Shown piece by piece: positions 11,701-23,260 of a DNA stretch of 64,000 bases; position 1 is the first letter of the stretch, and each line of letters opens with the position of its first letter. The notes beneath the pieces are model-generated. The model made no database searches. It was not told the DNA's origin and was given only the letters and a program-made list of their open reading frames with translations. The stretch is taken from NCBI GenBank assembly GCA_905250125.1, contig CAJNOL010000149.1:124001-188000 (forward strand). Reading direction: 5' to 3'. The DNA is from Rotaria sordida. Its lineage: Eukaryota > Rotifera > Eurotatoria > Philodinida > Philodinidae. Position numbers and translations under genes: made by a program.

Positions 11701-13655
11701 GAGCTATGAATAACCTCAAAAGAGTTCGAGCTAATAGCTTACTGCTGTCGAGATAATGTATTTTTTATCAGAATGTCGTGGTCCCTCTCAGGAATACCAG
11801 AAAACCTGAGTTTCGAATTTCGACTTGAAATTTTGGGTAGAGACAGGCCTTAATGACAATAGTTTATTGTAAAAGTTTCAGATTTTCACCCGTGTCTACT
11901 CTGATATAAGAACATTGGAATTTGCCCGTTGTATATGAACGGTGTGGGAAAACATACTTTTATCATAGCTGTGTTTTAGGATAGAAGCAATCAAAAGATC
12001 TGAAACTTTTACAATAAAATATTCTTATTAAGGTCTGTCTCTATGCAAAATTTCAAGTCGAAATTTGAAACTTAGTTTTACTGGTGTTTATGAGAAGACT
12101 CTGGCATTCTGCTAAAAATACAGTATCTCGGCAATAATAAGCTACCAGCCCGAACTCTTTTCAGACTATTCATAGTTCATTAGAACTTATATGAAGTACA
12201 CAGTCTCGACACAAGAGCGATTTGACACTTAGAAAAACGTTCCTTAGTGAGACTAAAACATTTCGTCAAAATTAGCGATACGTTTCGGATCCAGGTGCAG
12301 GCATGAAACACGTTCAATAAATCATATTCAAACATTTTGAAGCCTATTTAAGATATGCAATATCATAATGCAATGTTTATAACAAACTTGTAGAAATGGT
12401 GTGTAAAACTTTAATTAATACTAAATCATAAGTCATGCAAAGCCTTTCTACTGGATAGTGCAAAAGTTCCACATTAATTTTATTTTCATTTTAGCATGAC
12501 AGCAACTCGTCGTGAAGATTCGATAGTTTTCTTGTTAGAAAGAGCTGAGTCTCTACCAGAAAGCTGTATAAAAATATTTCGTTTGAAAAACTGATCGACG
12601 ACTGAAAAGTTTTAAGAACATGTTTGACTGGAAAAGTGCCTTTGATCGATTTGTCTTGCATTCTACTTTCAAAATTTTAGGCATATTATATATAAGTATA
12701 ACTAGGGATGTACTGAGACCGAGAGGCTCAGCCTCGGTATATGCCTAAGTGTAACTTACACGACATGGGCTTTCTAGTGATATCAAAATATTCAAGTTAC
12801 AAAACCAGAGGTTTCACAAGAAGCAGTTTTATTAAAAATTTGATTTTCTTTCCACAACGTTCAATGAAGTTTTTCTCATACTGTCTAATATTCTGTTTTA
12901 TATGTGTTTTTCAAGAGAGCTGAATAAACTTTAATTGAACATAAAATATAGGGTTTGACTAACTTCAATCTTATTTTTCGAAATTATTTATTAGTAGTGA
13001 ACGTTTTTCGCTAGCAAAAACCGTTAGAAAAATGTTGATTTCGAACTCAACTGATAGCTTGAAAATTTCATTTTTATCCGTTCATAATATCTTATCGTAG
13101 TGCTACAAAATTTGATAACAGACAGAAAATAAGAGCAACTTTCTTCGTTGACGGAGCTTTTCTTCTAAATTCCAGATATGTGCAGAGAACTCTTCAACCT
13201 TTGGTAATTATTTTGAACGAAATATTTTTATCCAGCTTTGTAGTAGAGGTTTTGCTCTTTCTAACAAGAAAACTATCGAATCTCCACAACGAGTTGTTGT
13301 CACACTATAATCAATCAATATTCAAATAGAATATGATATGTTGGTTTTTATACGACAAAAATATTCAATTTTCATTTATCTGTATACAATTGAAGATTTT
13401 CATACTAATACTTAACAATAACAGTAAACAAAAGATTGATCTGATACTTACAGACGAACTATACAAACCTTCTTCATAATCTGCTAAATGTTAGTCAATA
13501 ACTACATCACAATGAAAGATATATAAAAATAACATAATCACTCAATTTTAATAGTTATTATTCATGACAAATATTCGAAAGTTCAAATTTCGTTTAATAT
13601 TCTATATAGAAGCAATACGATAATAAATATTGTCTTCTATTTCTATATCTATCAT
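5753..13655 (-). CDS. Formin-homology-2 (FH2) actin-assembly protein
   Basis: Thirteen exons join in phase: 13655-13619, 13483-13452, 11309-10827, 10629-10572, 10511-10443, 8398-8271, 7399-7331, 7280-7125, 7060-6986, 6923-6794, 6736-6684, 6618-6571, 5917-5753 (500 aa). The two 5' exons rest only on splice-site and phase agreement. Formins nucleate and processively cap actin filaments through a dimeric FH2 domain. The FH2 covers about residues 175-498: ETLWSK start, ILDNRKSYNLGIILAF, SPIEIAEAI, a helix ending SNHIKKLLEIILSIVNHLN, the SKIYDLKTSKTHIP block, and C-terminal RFFSIFANLIHSLK. The FH1 is tiny (PKAPPLP), so profilin recruitment may be weak, and no GBD/FH3 was found. Intron 2 holds hairpin repeats, and the 10442-8399 intron contains the whole ETS gene. 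The formin subclass is undetermined. Confidence 0.85.
8742..9649 (-). CDS. ETS-domain transcription factor nested in a formin intron
   Basis: Two exons, 9649-8944 and 8878-8742, joined in phase: 280 aa. The N-terminal about 150 residues are acidic and disordered-looking. A basic KKPRKKKQ nuclear-localisation-like stretch follows. The ETS winged helix spans about residues 182-265: RPLLHEFLRQLL (helix 1), GIFRFYQKNTAAELWQRVKG (helix 2 region), then MTYEKLARAIRYYY, the recognition helix with the two conserved arginines, and a closing FTFQFG strand. ETS proteins bind GGAA/T sites. The protein ends about 10 residues after the ETS domain, as in PU.1/ELF-like layouts, but the subfamily is not resolved. 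It lies entirely within the formin intron 10442-8399, on the same strand. Confidence 0.9.
11590..12285. repeat. Long imperfect hairpin repeat (family A, copy 1)
   Basis: Two roughly 300-bp arms are inverted copies. The left arm contains TTTCGACTTGAAATTTTG and TTTATTGTAAAAGTTTCAGA; the right arm contains TCTGAAACTTTTACAATAAA and AATTTCAAGTCGAAATTTG. Matching continues outward through CTATGAATAAC / CTATTCATAG and GTGTCAAATC / GATTTGACAC. It lies in formin intron 2. Related copies are at 15255-15880 and 62290-62770. No coding sequence; probably a foldback or MITE-type element. Confidence 0.8.
12497..13307. repeat. Element with about 90-bp terminal inverted repeats
   Basis: The left end (about 12497-12585) contains GATTCGATAGTTTTCTTGTT followed by AGAAAGAGC. 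The right end (about 13216-13307) contains GCTCTTTCTAACAAGAAAAC and TATCGAATC, its inverted copy. The arms also share an ATAAAAATATTTCGTT / AACGAAATATTTTTAT match. The 630 bp between them shows no credible gene. It lies in formin intron 2, next to the family A hairpin. Confidence 0.7.
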
Positions 13656-13830
13656 GGATGATTAATATTTCCTTAATGTATGTAATTTACTTATCAATAA
13701 TAAATAGTATTTTATATTTCGATAAAGGTCTAATAATTCGTTTGATAAGAAAATATCTTCGACCTTTATACTTTTCAAAAAGACATTCAACATATTTTTT
13801 TTTTTTTTTGTTTTCATTTTACAATCTCAC
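13656..13830. promoter_or_regulatory. Candidate bidirectional promoter, 175 bp
   Basis: The interval separates the inferred formin start codon (minus, 13655) from the start of the membrane-protein gene (plus, 13831). It contains a long T tract (about 13794-13809) just before the plus-strand ATG. No defined core-promoter motif was identified. Divergent sharing is inferred from spacing only and depends on the formin 5' exon being right. Confidence 0.35.
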
Positions 13831-14961
13831 ATGATGGCAAAATTTACTATTTTAATAAATATAATCATATCATTATTAATATTCTTAATTCATTTATCTT
13901 CTGTAATGAGTATTAATGATAAATGTGATGATAAAATATTTATTTTAATTTCAAAAAAAAATATTTTTCTATTCAATTTTGATTCTCAACATGATTATTC
14001 ACCAAGTATTATATATGAAACAAAATTAAATACAACTATTGAAAATGGTTCATTTAATAAACGAATAAATACAATTATTTTATTAATTAATCAATTAAAT
14101 GAAACATATTCTATAGTTACATTAAATGTTTATGATACTATATATAATTATTGGTTAGAAAAATCAAATAATATTAAATATTCATCATATATTTATATAT
14201 CACTTGGTCAACGTTATTTATATGTATTAAATAATCAAACAATGTTATTACAAATATTTACATTACCATTAACATTAACATCATATAAAGAAAATTATTT
14301 AATAAATTTACCAAAAACTCAAACAATATTAAATTATGTTATTGATGAAATATTTGATTTTTTATGGATTTTATTTGAAAATATTCAACCTCAATTATAT
14401 ATATGTCAATTAAAAACTTTTAATTGTTATTTATATATGAATTTAATTAATTTAAATCAACCATTACAATTATATATTAATTGGAAATATCAAAAATTAT
14501 ATATTAATTCAAAAAATTCTTTAATTATATTTGATTATAATCAAAATCATACAGATTATACAATACATAATTTAAATTCTACACAAGAAAATCAAATTCA
14601 ATTTTTAACAATATGTGAAAAAACAAATTTTATTGAATATATAACAATTGATTATACTAATAAACAACAAATATGTTTACAAACATGTCAATATTTACCA
14701 TTAATATTAAATGATACAAATCGTATTCATACAATACAAAGACTTTCAATATCATCGAATATTTTTTATTGTTCACAACAACGACGAATTGCTAAAATAA
14801 TTATTTTAATTTTAATTTTAATTGATATTGCAGTTATATTAGCAATTATTATTTGGTTAGCATATAAATATTTTTATCAATCAACATTAAAAGAGAATGA
14901 AAGACAAATGAGTAGTGGAACTGTTTGGACAGCTGATAAAGATTCTGTCACACATTTTTAG
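13831..14961 (+). CDS. Intronless type I membrane protein, unknown family
   Basis: Uninterrupted 376-codon frame. The start is MMAKF or the second Met. Residues about 3-27 are a hydrophobic signal peptide. The ectodomain (about 28-320) has many N-glycosylation sequons (for example NTT, NGS, NET, NHT, NST) and several cysteines. Residues about 321-345 form a transmembrane helix with a basic RRIAK lead. A 27-30 residue polar tail follows. The ectodomain alternates short hydrophobic strands with polar turns, as in beta-propellers, but no family was recognised. Unlike most neighbours it has no intron. It is followed by AATAAA and a genomic poly(A) run, suggesting retroposition. Codon use is extremely AT-rich. 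Confidence 0.75.
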   Translation: MMAKFTILINIIISLLIFLIHLSSVMSINDKCDDKIFILISKKNIFLFNFDSQHDYSPSIIYETKLNTTIENGSFNKRINTIILLINQLNETYSIVTLNVYDTIYNYWLEKSNNIKYSSYIYISLGQRYLYVLNNQTMLLQIFTLPLTLTSYKENYLINLPKTQTILNYVIDEIFDFLWILFENIQPQLYICQLKTFNCYLYMNLINLNQPLQLYINWKYQKLYINSKNSLIIFDYNQNHTDYTIHNLNSTQENQIQFLTICEKTNFIEYITIDYTNKQQICLQTCQYLPLILNDTNRIHTIQRLSISSNIFYCSQQRRIAKIIILILILIDIAVILAIIIWLAYKYFYQSTLKENERQMSSGTVWTADKDSVTHF

Positions 14962-15000
14962 ATTGTAAAAGAAATCATTATTAGATAATTTTACAAGTTG

Positions 15001-15034
15001 AATAAATTTTAGATAAAAAAAAAAAAAAAAAAAA
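15001..15034 (+). terminator. Polyadenylation signal plus genomic poly(A) tract
   Basis: AATAAA at 15001-15006 is followed eight bases later by 20 consecutive A (15015-15034). The spacing is that of a cleavage site with a template-encoded tail, 40 bp after the stop codon of the intronless gene. Confidence 0.6.
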
Positions 15035-15254
15035 TTAAAGATTGTTTAGAAATAAAACTCAAATAAATTGACTTAGGTTTATTGAAATAGTTAGTTTATT
15101 TTTAATGATCGTTTCTTTTTAGTATTTTATTCGATTTTGTATTATTTTTAGAATGAAAATGAAATTTGAATATTTCTACTTAAAATCAATTATTTCAATT
15201 GATCATTATTTGATAAAAGTATACTGTAGAAAAAAAAACAGCTGTATGAAAGAA

Positions 15255-15880
15255 TTGAACAAAACTTACGAGAGAAATGTCTTAACTGATTAATTATTTT
15301 AGAATCTGGGCTGTGTGTATGATGTAGATTCTAATCAGTTACGAATACCCTGAAAACAGTTCGAACTCTTAACTGATTACTGCTGAGATACTGCATTTTT
15401 ACGGTATTTTCCAAATGAATGTCGTAGTAGCAGAAAAACTCATTTTTGAAATTTTGACTTGACACTTTATATAGAGAAAGATCTTAATGAGAAAAGTTTC
15501 AAGTCTTTTGATGTGCTTCTTTCCTGAAATAAGAACAATAAATCTGCCGATGTATATGTGCAGTATAAAAGACAAACTTTTATCATCGTTATATCTTACG
15601 ATAGGAAAAATGAAATGATCTCAAATGTTTACAATAAATTGTTTTCATTAAGTTTTGTCTCTATGGAAAGTTTTAAGTCGAAATTTGAAAATGAGCTATT
15701 TTAGTGTTCCTGAGGGAAAGCACAGCATTGACGTAAAAAAAAATACCCTAAAAATGTAATACCTCAACAGCAATAAGCTAAAGGTCGGAATTCTCCTTAG
15801 GGTATTCATAGTTCCTTAGGATTTATATGACCGACATAGTCACGACTGAAAAACAGTTTATCAATTGTTGAACTTTCCTC
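15255..15880. repeat. Long imperfect hairpin repeat (family A, copy 2)
   Basis: Same arrangement as 11590-12285. The left arm holds GTTCGAACTCTTAACTGATT and GAGATACTGCATTTTTACGG; the right arm holds GTCTCTATGGAAAGTTTTAA and CAGCAATAAGCTAAAGG with GGGTATTCATAGTTCCTTAG. Centre segments ATAAGAACAATAAATCTGCC and ATCGTTATATCTTACGATAG also match the other copies. Non-coding. Confidence 0.75.
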
Positions 15881-16739
15881 TTTTCTATATATATATATAT
15901 ATGTTATCAATAGGATTACTTCCTACTTTACATAATTCATTTTTTTCTCTTTATGTCGAATGGTCAATGTATGTTCTCAAATTATCTAATTTTCCATAGA
16001 AAAAATCTAAAATTCCTATGTAAAGAAAACTTTTGATTATAATTTAGAAAATATTTTTATATGATTTCAAGAAGAAATTTATTTTTCGTCTAACTATCGC
16101 TGTTCGAAAAGTTTCCATCATTAATGAAAGAATATATTCAATACTACATAGAATAACCTTCAATTACCATGTTTAGTCATTTTGTTCTTCGAATTTGATT
16201 TCTAAACAATCGCTTACTATAAATAAAATCTTCTTCAACATTATTTCAAAGTACTTATTGCAATATCTCTATTAAAAAATCGCATATTAATAGTCATTTT
16301 ACCGAATAAAAAAAAAAAGAAACCTCCATCTTTTTACTTACTTCACATATACGAACAATGCTATCATCAACTGAAATGGTGTCATAAACGTATGTAACAG
16401 CTGGTTACATTATATTTCTTTCAGTTTTTTTTTGAAGGTTTTTCTTTTGTCGGATGCTTTATTTCTCATTTTGGAAATGTTTCTCATAAATACATATTTT
16501 AACACACATACACATACGAGGACATTAAAAAAAAAACAATACATCAACGAAATGTCGGTCGACAACATTAAATAATATGAAAGAACTGGAATGAATGAGA
16601 AATAATATTCTATTTAATTATGATTCTCCATTATTACCTAAAAAAGAAATAATAGAAAATTTCAAAATTGAGATATTATCAATTGAAATAGGCAAATAAT
16701 CAAAATCAACAAACAAAAATAATAAAAAATAAATAAAAA

Positions 16740-19700
16740 TTAGTAAGCAAAACCAAAGCAACTACCATGATTTTCTAATAAAAGAACATCGTGCATGAAA
16801 CGACGAAGCGTGCTTAGATTCCGATGATTTTTATTAACTATGTGCAGTAAAAAGCGTGTACGTGCATGTTAATATAAATATTTTATTAGACTAAATTTGA
16901 AAATCTAAAACTTACTTGGTGGAATGAGTGAACCAATTTTTTTTTCTTGTAATTCATTTAATAAAGGTAAATAAGCAAAAATCTATTCATGGAAAGATAA
17001 ATAATATATAATAGATATTTTTTATTTTTATTAAATAATTTTTCTTTGAACCTGAAGAAGACTACAAAATATTAATTTAGCTTGGGGTTGCGTACGTGTC
17101 GTTAACATTTGAATATATAATGCATATAAATAACAAAATTGAATAGTACGAATAGTTTCTTGATCAAGAAGTGTTTCATCTATAATGAACTAATTATTTG
17201 AAAAAAAAATTCTTTCCATTATTAGAAAACGCTCATTAATTAGACATCAAAATATTGTTCTTGTTGTTGTTGTTGTTCTCTCTTATACTATTAATATCTA
17301 ATTCTATTTAATTATTTTTAAGAAACATGCTCCAGACGTTAATGAGATAAGGAAGTAGACAATTTACTTTTTTCTTTTATCAAAGTATTCGTAGAAGTCA
17401 AAAGAATAGATGTTTTTGGATTTTTACCTTTAAAACAAATAACAACAGGAAATATTAGTGCATGTTCTTCATGCGTTAAACGTAAGGCATTAAATTTATT
17501 AGCAAAGTCAAACATTGTTTGAACCATTTCTTCACCGATGATCTTATTCATCCATTGACGTGTATATTGAAGACCATTAGGTAACATCATATATGATTCA
17601 TTGTTACCAATTAATGGTGCATGTTTAATCTAAATAAAATAAGAAATATGATTGAATAATAGAAAAAACATTGATTAAATTTTAATTACAAGCCAAAAGT
17701 CAAACAGACGATCGTTCATGATTCTATGAAAATCATCCGGATCAATTTCATTGATTGCTGGCATCTAAATATAAATTTTAATTTTGATATTTCGTTTATG
17801 ATATAAAAATGAAATATTTTTGTTAATTTCAAGTTTATGAAGATAATAAAACAATAAAGTCTAGCCTTTATTTTTACATATGTCCTTTTAGCAAATTATT
17901 TTAAGGTCAAATAAGTTCTAAGATTATATTTAGCTACTAGTAATTATATAAAGTTTATCTGTTAATCTTTTCTTTTTTTGAACTTTATGCTAGGGAGAAT
18001 TGAAGAATTAAGAATAAAAAATAATTTCTGGTGCACTTACTTCTCGTGCAAAAGCAATGAGATTTTTCACATGAAATGGAATAGCGTCTGAAATGACATA
18101 TATATATATGAGAATGAAAAGCATTGACATTTTATTGAAATAAACCTGTTAGTCCAGCCCAGATATCTTGAAGTGATGAAGAATTTCCCGGAAAATCTTT
18201 AATCTAATAAATAAAATGAAAATTTCAAATAAAAAAAAAACAAAAAACAAAATAATCATATTCTATTTCATTACCCCAAGATGAATCATACTATTCATTC
18301 TTTCAATTAATTGTCGTGTACGTCCATTATATGTATTACTTATATCAAACATTTTCCAACGAAGATATCGAATAAATGATGATTCATCATAATCAAGTTC
18401 TGTACATGCTGTTGGATGTGATATTTTTTTCACAATATTTTTCATTCGTGGAATAACATTATTTGCAAAACGTTCTTCACAATTTGTCATATAATTTGTT
18501 AATGCTAAATGATTTAATTTAACAATACGTTTATCATCATCTATATCATCTCTTTGTTTTGTTTCATCTATTGTAAAATTATCTGGTAATTCATAATTAT
18601 GACATGATGATGATAATGTAGTTGATGTTATTCGTGGTGGTGTATGACATCTAAATTGATTATCAATTGGTACACTATCTAAATCAGTAAAAAGTAAATG
18701 GTCATCAATTAATGGTAGATTTAAATTAATTGTTGTTGATGTTGATATAGAATTATGTGAATTTAAATCTATTGATGGAACATGTGTTAATAATAAATTA
18801 CTTGGATCTTCATTTTCTATACTTGATGATACATGTTCAGCTAAGGCTTTTTCTTTTATTAATTTAGGTATTCGACCCATTCGAACGCCTAAAATAAATT
18901 AATAACAAGATAAATTTGTGCATATGAAAAAAAACGAATGTAAGAAATAGTGTTTATCGTTTTCATAAAGCTGCTTAACGGATTGTTCTACATTTTTTTT
19001 TAGTCTTTATTAATTATTTGAAAATTTAATTTAGAAAAGAAATTCTCATCAGAAAATTACAATTAGATTTAAGAGACAAACCTTCTACGGACATTCCTTC
19101 TTTAAGACATTTTTGAAAGCGACATGATTTGCATCTGTTACGATTGTCACTATTAATAGTACACTTATCTCCAAAATAACATCGATATTTTTCTTTTCGT
19201 AATATACTTCGTTTGAAGAAACCCTAAAATAAACAAACATATTTATGTATATTCAAATTCATATATGTAAAAAAAAAAAAAGGAAAAAGAAATTAGAACT
19301 TTTGAAAATTCTGTTTGTGTTTAACTGATATATTTATCATAATTCATAAAAATCTTTTATATATAAAGTAAGATAATATCATTTCCATTAGAAAGAAAAG
19401 ACGAAAAGGTACATATATATTTATTTCTAATTAACCTATATATAGTATTTCAAAACATGTGTTAAGTAATAAAATTACTTTGCATCCTTCACAGGTTGGT
19501 ACACCATAATGAGCACCGGTAGCTTTATCCATACAAACACGACTACAAATATTAAAAAAAAATAGCTAAAAAAACCAATATAAAAATAATTTTTTTTTAC
19601 CAATGTCCAAAAGGGAAAGGTCGTTTATCAACAGATGTATTTGTTGATATTGTTTTTCCAATCTGTTCTGTTTGTCTTTCCTTTGTTAATTTATCAATAG

Positions 19701-19892
19701 ATGATTTAATTAATGATCTAACACGACGAAGTTTTCGTTTTCGTACAACACCAGGTTGTGTATTGTGGCTTGTTGTTGTTGATGTAGTATTATTAGTTTC
19801 ATTAGTGACTAAGAATTTACAAAACAATAAAATAAAAATAAAACAGAAAATTAATTTATATTATATTTACCTTCATTCATTAGTTTATGCAT
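16740..19892 (-). CDS. Nuclear receptor (NR1-like) transcription factor
   Basis: Twelve exons join in phase: 19892-19871, 19808-19601, 19542-19479, 19223-19082, 18888-18275, 18203-18146, 18087-18041, 17764-17690, 17629-17428, 17179-17052, 16982-16916, 16774-16740 (553 aa). The DNA-binding domain (about 77-145) has both C4 zinc fingers: CRVC...CEGC with P-box CEGCKGFFKR, then CYFGDKC...CKSC. It is followed by RFQKCLKEGMS and VRMGRIPK, the linker style of NR1 receptors (E75/Rev-erb/E78-like). A poorly conserved Ser/Thr/Asp-rich hinge precedes the ligand-binding domain (about 330-553), which includes FHVKNLIAFAREMP (helix 3) and FDFWLIKHAPL (helix 4/5). The chain ends SLIPPKNHGSCFGFAY with no clear AF-2 helix, so it may be a repressor. 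Ligand unknown. Confidence 0.9.
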
Positions 19893-22800
19893 TATTTCTA
19901 TTAGTAAAAATTCGTTAATTCATTAAAATCAATCTATAGCAACAAAAAATCGCAATAATCAATAATAGAAATATCATTGTACAATCACTCTAAGGTGTCA
20001 CGAGTGTATTAGTTATGCGTTTCTTTTATCTATGTGTATTATACATTCGTTCAGTAAAATGTTATGCGGATTAGGCTAATGTAAACCTACTCACGTACAA
20101 AATCCATTGTGACAATGATTTTGTTATTTTATATAATCTTCATCTGTATCTCTTACATATTTTTGAAATAACGATAAAACATTAAAACTCACCTTATTAA
20201 TTCTATAATAGTAATTGTTGAGTATTTTTTAAAAGTAAAATAATGCAATATGATGTTCTAAAATAAATAGTATATAATTCTATATGAAGAAAATAGTCAA
20301 GAAAAACAATATAGTTGTAATGCTGTGATAGCGGTTCTTTTAGATTTTGTGTCGTTTTAAATAAAAGAAAAAAGAAAAAAAAATAAGCGACATCAACTAA
20401 GAGGGGTACTTGGTGCACCAACTACATCACAGAAAGAGAGGAGTGACTGTGCATGTGTGAGAAACCTACGTCACTCCTCATACCCGACTACAACAAAAAG
20501 AAAAAAAAAAAGAAGAGAAAAAAAAGCAAAGAGAAGATGTAGGTTATTCTATTCTATTAAACACGCCATGAACCAATTGATACTCAAGGAAAAAAAAGGT
20601 TCACTGGTTGCGAAAACCATACTTTCGAAAAAAGTTACTGGACGACTATAATGAATTTTTTCTTCAACTCTACTCACTAGTCAACATAGAATAAAAAAAA
20701 ACAAATTTATTTATTTATCCTACAGAGAGAAAGAAAGAAAGAAAGGAAGAAAGAACTTTTGATCTTAATATATTCCATAAAAAAAAGAAAACTTTTTTTT
20801 TTTCACACAAATATAATTGCATATACACGCTAAGCACGAGACCTATCAACGTTATTTTCATAATTATCTTAATAATAACCTTTAAAAAAAGAGACACCGT
20901 TTCTATAATAATCTATATATGGTTCAAATGACGTCATCGATAAAGCCTAATCAAAATAAATAACTCCGCAAAGAAATATCATATAATTCTACTTGTTTTA
21001 AAATTCTTCTATCAATTTTCATACAACTTATATTCAATTATTCCTTATAATGCTTAATATTATCTAAAAAAAAAGATTAGAATAATTATTTTGTTCCATT
21101 CAAAAAATAAAGAAAAAGAAAAATTTTTCGTCGTAATTTTCAAAAAAAATATTCTTTATAAATCTTAATAAGGAGCATTTTTTTTTATGTCTTGAAATAG
21201 AATGCATGTTTCTTCTCTTTAATTACTAAAGTCCACTTTTCTATAATTAATGAAAGATATATGAGATGCTTTTTGTCTTTCACCATAAAACATAAATTAT
21301 TCAGAGCATTTCTTACCTCTTTCTTTTTCATTGGAATTAACATATTTTAATTATAGTCATTCTGTAAGGACAATTGACTACAACATATGATTTCTTTCTT
21401 TTTTTTTTTTTTTTTTTTATTGATTTTCTAGTAATTTATTTATTATAATCAATAACAAAAAAATATTCTGATTTGTGCTTCTATTTCGTCGTTTTATTTA
21501 GATGATGTAAAAACAAGCACTTGAATTTTAACGACAAAAAATACAATGTAATAGCCAATGTCACTTGTTCTATAAAAATGAATTTTTATCAAATAATAAA
21601 TTTCCTGTTTTTATGTGTGTTTTTTTGTAAAAATAACTTATTAAATGATGAAATATTCTAAGCACATATTTTCTATATGATATGTTTTTCTTTCTCTAAA
21701 ACTAAAAATATTCTTCTTAAAAAAAGAAAATTCTTATACTATAGTTTTCCTCGAGTTCTTATTTCTTTACAGTATTTTTTTGATCTTTTTACCGGAAATT
21801 TGGAGAAGCGTGAAATAAGCAAGGATTAATAATGTAAAAAGAAAGAAAAAAAAAAGATAACTGGATGAGATTAGATTATAAATATATATTCTTCAACAAT
21901 GTTTCTAATAAGAGACAAACAGATAATTCTAGAACTTTAAGACTTCAACAACTGCGTAGAATTTTTCTGTTGTTTTAAAACTAATTAATTTGAATTGATG
22001 AATGACAATAGTAAATAATAATGCATTTATACAACAACAAAAAACTACTTCATTTACATGTGTTTCAAGATAAAAAAACACCTCTTAAAAACTATAGGTG
22101 CTTTTGATAACATTATGTTCTATACTTTGTATAATCTCGGAAATTTCAAACCCTTGAATAATTTTGTAATATTTTTCAATATGAGAATGACATTATTTGC
22201 TTTTATCTTGCTTGATTAGCCAACCATAAAGCATAGAAAAGAAATTTTTTTTTAGAATAAAATTTAAAGTAACACCACAAAACACAATAGCCATAATAAT
22301 TAGTTATTTTCGCAAGTTCTATTTTAAAAAAAAAGCATAAATTCAGGACATTTAGTCACATCATGAGTTTTCTTTTGTAGAATGAAAGCATGAGAATTCC
22401 CGTGCTAAATCATTTAAATATTGAAAAATTTGAATTCATACGCAATTGAACTTCTCTGTTTTAGAATCAAAGAAAATCATTAATCATTGATTATCTTTTA
22501 ATAAAAATCTGACAGAAGCACGCTAACCGCAATTTTACTTTCGAATAACTAAAAGTTTTTTTTTTTTGTCATTGCACAATTGCTCTAACAAACCTGTAAT
22601 AAGAAATAAACCTATAACTTCTATACTTAATCCCATCGAAAGAACAAAAAGACGTCTAAAAGAAATAAAAAAACATTTTTTTCCGTTCTGATTCAATTAA
22701 GTTGAGAAACATAATTTCCTTTCTTCTTCTTCTTTTTTCATATCATCTCATTATTTTTTCTGCACAAGTATCATATTTTCAAATGTATGTATATATATAT

Positions 22801-23260
22801 ATATATATGTATAATATGTAACTTTTTCAAAAGGAGGAAAAAAAAAAACAACAAACCAAAAAATACACAATAATACAATACGAAGAGCACATCAATATAG
22901 AAGAGTAAAGGACCAGTTTGTTGTGGAAAAAGAAAAAAAAACAGAAACAGCAAAAGAACAAAAAAAGAAAAAGAGAATTCGATCATCACCAAGCAGCTAA
23001 ATTACAAAAATAGGCCAGAAAACGTTAATGTTAAGTATTATCTGACGCAGAAAAAGAAAGAAAGAAAGAAAGAGGAACAAATTTACTTATTCTCTTCTTC
23101 TTGTTCTTGTAGAAAAAGATTTTTTTTCAATTTTAATGTGCATGCTAATACACATTGCTGCTAGGTGATATGAAGAAGAGAATAGAAATTAATCGGCATG
23201 ACAAAACATTTAAAAAAGAAAAACAACAACAAAAGAAAAGAATATTTTTTTTTTTTTTTG
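19893..23260. other. Intergenic stretch, no gene seen
   Basis: About 3.4 kb upstream of the nuclear receptor and downstream of WAC. It is dominated by A/T homopolymers. There is a GAAA-type run at 20727-20755, a TA run at 22788-22808 and a second GAAA run at about 23050-23072. The short frames here are homopolymer-driven. The nuclear-receptor promoter is presumably at the left end. Confidence 0.5.

Larger units (their letters stand above)
14962..16739. other. Intergenic stretch with one hairpin repeat
   Basis: It contains the poly(A) tract at 15015-15034 and the family A hairpin at 15255-15880. The remainder is AT-rich with no gene. A TA run lies at about 15888-15902. Confidence 0.55.
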
